Source: a virus. Taken from it: a stretch of 22,220 nt of DNA. This document shows positions 12,601 to 19,841 of this stretch, in pieces (the first letter of the stretch is position 1; every line of letters starts with the position of its first letter). A program made the translations under genes and the position numbers. Below the pieces are notes generated by a model. That model was not told the origin of the DNA. It saw only the letters and a program-made list of their open reading frames with translations, and searched no databases. Location: the IMG/VR virus record IMGVR_UViG_3300046001_008732, positions 1 to 22,220 of that record. One strand, written 5' to 3'.

Positions 12601-15600
12601 ATGGCAGATATCATATACACAGTTAATCAAGAGATTCCTGAGAATATAGAAGGATTTGAACAGTACTCACAAGAGGATAAGGAATTAATAAGTTCCTTTC
12701 AGATTAATAGTGTATTTGATCCAACAAAAAACAGTGCTCAACTACATATTTTATCACTATCAGATGAACTTCTAGAAAGCATATACGATTATACAAGATT
12801 TACTCAATTAGGAAACGCACAATCTGCAGGGCAAACAGGAGCATCGGTATTAACTATTGATCCTATTGCAGACAGTAAAGCATACGGATATGAGAATGGA
12901 GGAGTAAAATTGCTCTACCACTTTCTAGATGACCTATACACCCCAGATAGGAGTACAGTAGATTTTTATATACAAGAAATATCACAAGATAGGACAGAGG
13001 TAAGTCTATCAACCTTAAGCCTAACAGCAGAAGAACTTACATCCCTAACCTCTGCCATTAAAAGTAGATTACAGAGTCAATCATACTTTACAGGATTTAG
13101 GTTAGATTTTAAGAATAACGACTTATTTATTGCAACAAATATAGATACCCTAACTTTAGGGGATGAAAAAGTAGTTGTAGTAAAGCTATATGAACCACTT
13201 CCAATAAACTATAGAGTAAAGAGTGTATTAAGCATAGTTGAGGTAGTATCAGACTCTGTTGCTTATGAAGTAGATTCAGAGTTTATAATAGCACCAGACC
13301 CAGTACCAACCTTAAGATCTCCAAATTTTAATATTGAGATAGCAGATGAAAGCGTAGTACCTACGGGATACTATACCTATGATGAACTTCTTAGTTATCC
13401 AATAAATAATAGTAATAGTGAAATATATACTGCAATAAGTGAAAAAGGAGTAGATATTAGTATAGACTTTTCTAATTTCAGTAACTTTATACATTTCTCA
13501 TCCGCACAAGAGAGATTGTTGAATTTTAAATATAAATTAGATTTAATAGCAAGTTACTCTCAAAGTATTGCATCTGGATCAAACGCAACAACAGGTCTTC
13601 AAGGAATATCAGGAAGTAGATTGTTTTACGAAAAACAACTAACTGGAGTTATTAGTAATTTTGATCAATACGAAAGATTTCTATATTATGAATCTGGAAG
13701 CGATTCTTGGCCAAAAACAGGTACAACAAAGCCATATACAAATAAAATAAGCACAGATGCAGAGGCAATAAGTTGGTATACAAGTCAAATTACTGATGCA
13801 ATTAACTACGATAATACAAACTATAACTCATTAATTCAGAGTATACCGACATACTTACGAGACGACGCTAGTAATCAAAACTATCTAACTTTCGTATTCA
13901 TGGTAGGACAGCATTTCGATAACTTATGGCTATACTCAAAAGCAGTAACAGATAAATACGATGCTGATAATAGAATAGGCTTTGGAATATCAAAAGACTT
14001 AGTAGCAGAAGCTTTAAAGAATTTTGGAGTAAAACTCTATACATCAAATAATTCTATACAAGACTTATTTACCACTATTATAGGACAAGCTTACCAAACA
14101 GGTAGTGAGGTGATAACTAACTACATTACAGGATCTCTAACAGGATCAAATACTCCTATTCAACCATCCTCGTATAATAACTACGAAAAGGAAATTCAAA
14201 AACGAATATACCACAATCTTCCTTTATTAATTAAATCAAAAGGGACAGAGAGAGGTTTAAGAGCACTAATTAATTGCTTTGGAATCCCTTCAGAAATATT
14301 AAAAATTAAGACATACGGAGGAAGAAATACAGAAGAACTGCCTTTCTACGGGGATTCTACATATTATACTAGTTCTTTAGATAAAATAAGATTAGATCAT
14401 ACAGGAAGTATCATAGCCGGAAACACTCTATCAACTAACACTTCAATAATAAAGAGAGATGCAAAATATACAGATGATTTACACAGTATAGAAGTAGGGT
14501 TTTCTCCTACAGATAATATAGATAATTTTATAGTATCAGCTTCTCTCGCCACAGGTTCTCTATCAAACTTTAATATTGACGAGTACATAGGAGATCCAAG
14601 AAACCTGTACATGGATAGGTATGAAGGACTAGATCTACAAGCACAGAATATACTCGGGGACTTAACTCAATATAACCTACAAGACTATGTAAGATTGATT
14701 AAGTTCTTTGATAATATAATCTTTAAGATGATTAAGGATTTTATCCCAGCTAGAGCAGTTGCAGATACAGGTATTATCATTAAGCCAAATTTATTAAACA
14801 GATCAAAAGCTAAATCAGTACAAGTAGAAGTAACACAACCGGAATACTCAGGATCAATAGATACAGCATTTATTACAGGATCAAATGCAAGATCTTTTGG
14901 AGCAAATGATGACTATATTACAGGGTACACAACAAGAGTACAAACACCTTTTGGAATAGGAAGCATTACTGATAACTTAAACGAGCAACCTAAATTTAAT
15001 GGTGAATTAGCAAATAGTGGTATACTAGTATCAAATGGAGAGTGGAATGAAGACAATCCATATAAACAACCGCTTATAGTTGATTATAGCTATAACATAC
15101 GAGTATGGACGGTACCGAATATATGTATATTTGACCCAGATAGCATAGACATAAGGTACGTAACATCAAGTACTGCAACTTATCCCCCTACTTACTTTTT
15201 TGATAATGGACTACTAGCAACAACAGTATACACTTCTTCCAACCCAGCAGGAGAAGTCATATATCCTACCATGCCAGTATCCTACTCAGGATATAGCCAA
15301 TACCAAAGCATCTATATGACTGCAAGTAATGGAATACTACCAGAAGATACAGAAGAGTGTGTAGATGTAGTAAATGTAATTTATGGAACATGTAGCCTAT
15401 CACTTACACTATCAGGACAGCTAACATCATCTGTAGCACCGAATGCTGTTGTAAACTTAAACACTTGGTTTGAAATACACCCAGATCAGACAATAGACTA
15501 TGCAGTATACATACCAGCAAATTCACCAACACCAATAGCAACCTTCACACCATATACCTACAACCAACAAAACTTCTATCAATTTCCAAATGCGGTAACA

Positions 15601-16047
15601 ACTGCAACTATAACGGTAAATGATCCGCAATTAGGAGGAATATGCAATATAACAAAGACTGTTAGTGTAGACACATGTATACTACAGGCAGTTACCGGTA
15701 AGTTAGTATATAATGTAAGTACAAATGAACAGCCATTAATATTAAGTGATTACTTTATCAACGAAATACCAGGAACAGTGTATACCGTTATACTTTACGC
15801 AACAACTACAGACCAACAAACAATATCTGTAGCAGGAGTAAATTGGAGTATACCAGCAGGTTATGCAGGAGACTTCATTGTGATAGAAGCTCGTAATAGC
15901 GAAAGCTGTATAAGAAGAGTAACGATAACAGAGTATAACTATGTTTACGTGCCAGTAGGAACAGGAGGAGGATTACAGACAATACAGCTATGCCCATCAA
16001 ACGGAGGGTATGTAGACTGTAATACACTGCCTCCGTCACTTCCATAA
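12601..16047 (+). CDS. Very large baseplate wedge-type protein (1148 aa)
   Basis: By position (after gp25 and gp6) and size it is the best candidate for the gp7-type wedge protein (T4 gp7: 1032 aa), though I cannot show homology. A recognisable segment at about 528-575 (NYEKEIQKRIYHNLPLLIKS, then KGTERGLRALINCFGIPSEI and KIKTYGG) recurs, from memory, in large virion proteins of marine T4-like phages. Residues 1 to about 430 are beta-rich with interspersed helices. Residues 430-760 contain the conserved helical core. From about 920 to 1100 two Ig-like repeats follow (Cys pairs C931/C1015 and C1026/C1103), and then a Gly- and Pro-rich end. The protein probably spans the wedge from hub to periphery. 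Confidence 0.82.
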   Translation: MADIIYTVNQEIPENIEGFEQYSQEDKELISSFQINSVFDPTKNSAQLHILSLSDELLESIYDYTRFTQLGNAQSAGQTGASVLTIDPIADSKAYGYENGGVKLLYHFLDDLYTPDRSTVDFYIQEISQDRTEVSLSTLSLTAEELTSLTSAIKSRLQSQSYFTGFRLDFKNNDLFIATNIDTLTLGDEKVVVVKLYEPLPINYRVKSVLSIVEVVSDSVAYEVDSEFIIAPDPVPTLRSPNFNIEIADESVVPTGYYTYDELLSYPINNSNSEIYTAISEKGVDISIDFSNFSNFIHFSSAQERLLNFKYKLDLIASYSQSIASGSNATTGLQGISGSRLFYEKQLTGVISNFDQYERFLYYESGSDSWPKTGTTKPYTNKISTDAEAISWYTSQITDAINYDNTNYNSLIQSIPTYLRDDASNQNYLTFVFMVGQHFDNLWLYSKAVTDKYDADNRIGFGISKDLVAEALKNFGVKLYTSNNSIQDLFTTIIGQAYQTGSEVITNYITGSLTGSNTPIQPSSYNNYEKEIQKRIYHNLPLLIKSKGTERGLRALINCFGIPSEILKIKTYGGRNTEELPFYGDSTYYTSSLDKIRLDHTGSIIAGNTLSTNTSIIKRDAKYTDDLHSIEVGFSPTDNIDNFIVSASLATGSLSNFNIDEYIGDPRNLYMDRYEGLDLQAQNILGDLTQYNLQDYVRLIKFFDNIIFKMIKDFIPARAVADTGIIIKPNLLNRSKAKSVQVEVTQPEYSGSIDTAFITGSNARSFGANDDYITGYTTRVQTPFGIGSITDNLNEQPKFNGELANSGILVSNGEWNEDNPYKQPLIVDYSYNIRVWTVPNICIFDPDSIDIRYVTSSTATYPPTYFFDNGLLATTVYTSSNPAGEVIYPTMPVSYSGYSQYQSIYMTASNGILPEDTEECVDVVNVIYGTCSLSLTLSGQLTSSVAPNAVVNLNTWFEIHPDQTIDYAVYIPANSPTPIATFTPYTYNQQNFYQFPNAVTTATITVNDPQLGGICNITKTVSVDTCILQAVTGKLVYNVSTNEQPLILSDYFINEIPGTVYTVILYATTTDQQTISVAGVNWSIPAGYAGDFIVIEARNSESCIRRVTITEYNYVYVPVGTGGGLQTIQLCPSNGGYVDCNTLPPSLP

Positions 16048-16062
16048 AACAAAATAGAAAAT

Positions 16063-17163
16063 ATGACACAACAAGAGTTCTTACTAGTAGCATCCCAAGC
16101 TACCTACGGAATAAACATATGGGTAACAGAAACAGAGCCTTACACAGTATTAGGACTAACTGTACCTGTGTATGACTTAGAACTAACATATGTACAAGCT
16201 TATTTAGAACAGTTAGAGCAAATAATACTACCGGTAGATGAAACACTGACAGTAACGCTAACAGTAGTGGAAAGTAGTTTGCAGACCAGTAATGGATTCA
16301 CATACTTCTTCTTTATAGTAGAACCGCAGGTAATCTCTACAATAGGAGATAATACAGTACCAAGTGGTGTAGTATTACTATTACCCGGAGTAGAGGCTGC
16401 AACCTTTAATTCAAGTCCATATAACGTATTGCAAGGAAACGCAGAAACACAACAGCAGTCAAGTTATATATTACAAGCAGGAAGCACTACGAGAGCTTAC
16501 GTACAAGATAGCCTATTATCGGATACCGGATGGATTAATGCAAGGTATGAAGGAAGTAAAACAAATAGCACTAATTACGGTACGATAGAAGCAGCAGTAC
16601 TAGGGAGTTCTTTTGAAGGAATTTATTACGTACCAAGTATAACGGACTCGCAAGTACAGTCACAATCAATTAGCAATCCTATATACACAAGGTATCTACA
16701 AACCGGAAAAGAAGCTTTACCTACTTATGGAGTGCCTGAGCTACCATCAGTAAATCTACAGGCAGTATTAACTCCAACAGGCTCAACTGTACTTATAACA
16801 ACGCAATCATTTAATACAACTTCCCCTCAATTAGTAGTAGGAGATTTGGTGAGGATAGATAAAGAAGCAACTGTCGGTGGGGTATTTTCAAATGAAGTAT
16901 TAAAAATAACAAACATACAACCATATGCTCTTAACCCAACATATAACCAAATAACCTATACAAGAGGGTGGAGTGGCACAAGTATATATACAGGATCGTA
17001 CACCTCACCAGCTGGAGTCTATAGAATTGAACCAGTAAGAATTTACGAACTACTAGGAAACAAACTACAGACAGTAAGTAGAGGAAAAGTACAGATTAGA
17101 CAAACAAGTGATATAGCATACACAGATCCTTTAGGGTTTGTTTACACAGGAAGTTTTTCGTAA
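16063..17163 (+). CDS. Virion structural protein (366 aa)
   Basis: No named family. The first 100 residues are a beta-rich domain (NIWVTETEPYTVLGLTVPVY ... QAYLEQLEQIILPVDETLTVTLTV). The centre carries DTGWINARYEGSKTNSTNYGTI at about 156-177, a segment type I associate with uncharacterised tail proteins of Bacteroidetes and marine phages. The last 140 residues are again beta-rich, with VVGDLVRIDKEATVGGVFSNEVLKITNIQ. It has no signal peptide and no membrane segment. It starts 15 bases after the 1148-aa gene behind an A-rich leader and is followed by a 51-base gap. A peripheral baseplate or fibre-attachment role is likely. Confidence 0.75.
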   Translation: MTQQEFLLVASQATYGINIWVTETEPYTVLGLTVPVYDLELTYVQAYLEQLEQIILPVDETLTVTLTVVESSLQTSNGFTYFFFIVEPQVISTIGDNTVPSGVVLLLPGVEAATFNSSPYNVLQGNAETQQQSSYILQAGSTTRAYVQDSLLSDTGWINARYEGSKTNSTNYGTIEAAVLGSSFEGIYYVPSITDSQVQSQSISNPIYTRYLQTGKEALPTYGVPELPSVNLQAVLTPTGSTVLITTQSFNTTSPQLVVGDLVRIDKEATVGGVFSNEVLKITNIQPYALNPTYNQITYTRGWSGTSIYTGSYTSPAGVYRIEPVRIYELLGNKLQTVSRGKVQIRQTSDIAYTDPLGFVYTGSFS

Positions 17164-17186
17164 CTTCCAATTAACAGAAATATAAC

Positions 17187-17214
17187 TATTTATAAAATAT
17201 AAACATACAAGAAA
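17187..17214 (+). promoter_or_regulatory. AT-rich leader with possible late promoter core
   Basis: The 51-base gap before 17215 contains TATTTATA (17187-17194) followed by AAATATAAAC and an A-rich leader. The same core occurs at 2214, 2511 and 5992. In T4 the late promoter core is TATAAATA, which is the reverse complement, so the orientation does not fit simply. Weak evidence. Confidence 0.25.
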
Positions 17215-17874
17215 ATGGGATACTTAAGTAATGCAGTGGTAACTGTAGATGCAATTTTAACAAAAAAAGGTAGAGAACTACTTGCAAGAGGTGATGGATC
17301 TTTTAAAATAACACAATTTGCTTTAGCAGATGATGAGATTGACTATACATTATACAATCCAGATCACCCATCAGGATCTGCATATTTCGGTCAAGCTATT
17401 GAAGCAATGCCTCTTCTCGAAGCATTTCCTGATGAAACTCAGATTATGAAGTATAAACTTACAACTCTACCAAGAGGTACAGCTAAGTTACCGATACTAG
17501 ATCTAGGATTTGCAGCTATTAGACTAAAGCAAGGAGCATCATTAGCAGTAACTCCACAAACACTAAACTACCTAGGAGCAACACAGACATTCGAATCATC
17601 AGGGTACGTTGCAACTCTTGCCGATGCTAGAGTTACAAATACGTTTAATGGAGTAGGAGTTAATACAACAGAAGCAGTAGCATTAAACTCGACAACAACA
17701 CTAGGTACCAATGTATCTAAAACAGTAATAGGAACATCCATTAATATTACAGCAACAACAATTAATACACTGTTTGGAGCAAACGAGACACTACAAACAA
17801 CTTTAACAGTGATAGGTAGAGATTCAGGAGCTAGAGTAACAATACCGGTAACAATTATAAAAGTAAATCAATAA
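17215..17874 (+). CDS. Conserved virion structural protein (219 aa)
   Basis: The N-terminal 60 residues are highly characteristic: VDAILTKKGRELLARGDGSF, then KITQFALADDEIDYTLYNP. This segment recurs, from memory, in structural proteins of many marine T4-like phages. It is followed by EAMPLLEAFPDETQIMKYKL and LPRGTAKLPILDL. The C-terminal half (about 120-219) is Thr/Asn-rich and beta-rich (TTLGTNVSKTVIGTSINITATTINTLFG), like an Ig-type or fibre-stem domain. Its exact place in the particle is not known to me. It heads a run of adhesin-region genes; the next gene begins two bases after its stop. Confidence 0.8.
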   Translation: MGYLSNAVVTVDAILTKKGRELLARGDGSFKITQFALADDEIDYTLYNPDHPSGSAYFGQAIEAMPLLEAFPDETQIMKYKLTTLPRGTAKLPILDLGFAAIRLKQGASLAVTPQTLNYLGATQTFESSGYVATLADARVTNTFNGVGVNTTEAVALNSTTTLGTNVSKTVIGTSINITATTINTLFGANETLQTTLTVIGRDSGARVTIPVTIIKVNQ

Positions 17875-17876
17875 CA

Positions 17877-18902
17877 ATGGCATTTAAGAGATTAGACCCA
17901 GAAGACATATCAATTAGTGCTGAATTAGTAGTAGCACCAGCTTGGACAGGACAAGTGAATACCTTAACAGGATTTTTTACAGACTCATCACAAGTCAGCA
18001 GTACGGGTAGGTATTATTATAATATTTACCAAACTGGTTCTGATGCAAGTAATGCAGCAGTTCAATTTTCTATTGCATATGGAAATAGTTTAGGAAGTGG
18101 TTCAGGAAATATTGGAAACATAGTAGGAAAATCCCCTTCAGCAATAACTTACGGACAGTATAGAACACTAATCAACGGAGACGAGGATACAGATTTTATC
18201 TTCGGAACTGCCACACCAAAATCTATTTATGCAATAACAGTAAACAGATCAAGATATAAAGAGAGACTAAAAGCAGGATCTCTAAACTTAGTAATAGGAT
18301 CAGGATCAAATAGAATAAGCTTAATTGATAATAGTACAACTCAAACTACAGTTTCATATACAGATGCTGGAAGAGTTTACGACATAGTAAGCGGATCAGG
18401 AATAGGTACATCTGCTACAGTAAATACAACGTTCAACACAACAGGTCATACATTTAATTCAGGTTCTTACGGTAAATTTCTACCAGATGTAGGGGTAATT
18501 ATTCTAAACGGAGATGCATTAGCAGCACCTTACGCATCAGGAGGTTTAGCAATTCCTATTAACGAAACAAGCAATGCAACATCTTCTTTAAATAATCAGA
18601 CCTTATTTCAGATTATTTCAACAGGAAGTAGTTTTACACTACAGTCAGAAGAGACAATATCATCAAACTACGTATTTGTTAGAGTTAGAAATAGTGAATT
18701 TAACTACTCTACAAACCCTTCAAATATAACAGGATCAGGAGAACTAAGATGGGATGTAATGGTGAATACACCACAAAGTTACATAACTACAGTAGGTATG
18801 TATAACGATAATAACGACCTACTAGGAGTAGCAAAATTATCTAGACCTTTATTAAAAGATTTTACAAAAGAAGCGTTAGTAAGAATCAAACTTGACTATT
18901 AA
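17877..18902 (+). CDS. Virion structural protein, paralog A (341 aa)
   Basis: A distinctive middle segment, IYAITVNRSRYKERLKAGSL then NLVIGSGSNRISLIDN (about 120-155), is followed by YGKFLPDVGVIILNGDAL near 202-219. I recall this pattern in uncharacterised tail proteins of marine phages. The end (RVRNSEFNYSTNPSNITGSG ... SYITTVGMYNDNNDLLGVAKLSRP) is shared with the next gene. The N-terminus (FKRLDPEDISISAELVVAPAW) also aligns with that gene. The two are therefore full-length paralogs of different length. Probable tail-fibre network or baseplate-fibre connector; the exact role is unknown. Confidence 0.8.
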   Translation: MAFKRLDPEDISISAELVVAPAWTGQVNTLTGFFTDSSQVSSTGRYYYNIYQTGSDASNAAVQFSIAYGNSLGSGSGNIGNIVGKSPSAITYGQYRTLINGDEDTDFIFGTATPKSIYAITVNRSRYKERLKAGSLNLVIGSGSNRISLIDNSTTQTTVSYTDAGRVYDIVSGSGIGTSATVNTTFNTTGHTFNSGSYGKFLPDVGVIILNGDALAAPYASGGLAIPINETSNATSSLNNQTLFQIISTGSSFTLQSEETISSNYVFVRVRNSEFNYSTNPSNITGSGELRWDVMVNTPQSYITTVGMYNDNNDLLGVAKLSRPLLKDFTKEALVRIKLDY

Positions 18903-18905
18903 TGA

Positions 18906-19841
18906 ATGAGTGCTTACAAAAAATTAAACAAACAAGACGCATACATAACAACCTATACTGCTCACAAAACATGGGAAGTATCTGGTAGTCAGTTTGAGGA
19001 CTTAGGCATACAAATAATGAGAGATGTAACGGGGAGTTACTACAGCAGTATAAAGCAGCTGTACTACCCAACTAAACTCTCAGGAAGTATTGTTTCACAT
19101 TCATTCGACTACTACGAACAGACGACATTAAATAACCCAGATACTAGAAATCTAGTAGAAGGATCATTCTTAGTATCGCTTCCTAGAGATATAATAGGGA
19201 CTAACATGACACCAGGAGTAGGCTTAAGTTTCTACGTAAACCAGGTACAGCAGTCGAGGTATGTTAGTGCATCATATATGGAGGAACTGTACACAGATGA
19301 CCCTTTAATAGTACAGAATGTAGATACACTAGGACTAGACGATGATGGAGAAGGAGGAATATATGTTAGTGGAAGTAATCCAAGACAGTATGTAGGAGAT
19401 ATAATATATCCTCACGGAATAATAAATATTACAGATAGCTCATATAGTACAGTGTTACAAAATATGTGGGGAGCAGGAGGAAGTTCACGTAATACTAGGG
19501 AAAATTTAGTACTAAACTGGCAATCAAGCTTACCGATCTTTACACATAATTACCACTGTAAAATTAGAGAATCTGAATTTAATACTACATATAACCCAAG
19601 TAGTCTAACAAGTTCATATCAGACAACTTACGATAACGAAGGAACTCTTTTTGCAGTATCTAGTAGCTATCAGACAGGTATAAGAAAAAATAATATCACA
19701 GGAAGTGAATTCCAACCATACATTACAACAGTGGGTTTATACAACGATGCAAACCAGTTAATAGCAGTAGCAAAAATGGGACAACCAGTACCAAAACCAG
19801 CAAATACAGATATGACAATAATAGTTAAAATAGACATATAA
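18906..19841 (+). CDS. Virion structural protein, paralog B (311 aa)
   Basis: It is related to the preceding gene over its ends. The N-terminus YKKLNKQDAYITTYTAHKTW matches the opening of paralog A in pattern, and the C-terminus carries KIRESEFNTTYNPSSLTSSY and YITTVGLYNDANQLIAVAKMGQP. The middle has FLVSLPRDIIGTNMTPGVGLSFYVN, LGLDDDGEGGIYVSG and VGDIIYPHGIINIT, a layout I associate with phage tail structural proteins. The start is the ATG at 18906; the nearer ATG at 18902 is in another frame and leads nowhere. Its TAA overlaps the tail-fibre start (TAATG). It probably anchors the fibre. Confidence 0.8.
   Translation: MSAYKKLNKQDAYITTYTAHKTWEVSGSQFEDLGIQIMRDVTGSYYSSIKQLYYPTKLSGSIVSHSFDYYEQTTLNNPDTRNLVEGSFLVSLPRDIIGTNMTPGVGLSFYVNQVQQSRYVSASYMEELYTDDPLIVQNVDTLGLDDDGEGGIYVSGSNPRQYVGDIIYPHGIINITDSSYSTVLQNMWGAGGSSRNTRENLVLNWQSSLPIFTHNYHCKIRESEFNTTYNPSSLTSSYQTTYDNEGTLFAVSSSYQTGIRKNNITGSEFQPYITTVGLYNDANQLIAVAKMGQPVPKPANTDMTIIVKIDI

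Noticed and set aside
16063-17163. Assignment of the 366-aa protein to T4 gp8 or gp53 by position
   Set aside because: No sequence feature supports either; position alone is too weak in a rearranged baseplate operon.
18902-18910. Alternative ATG at 18902 for paralog B
   Set aside because: It is in a different frame from the conserved protein; only the ATG at 18906 gives the paralogous N-terminus.
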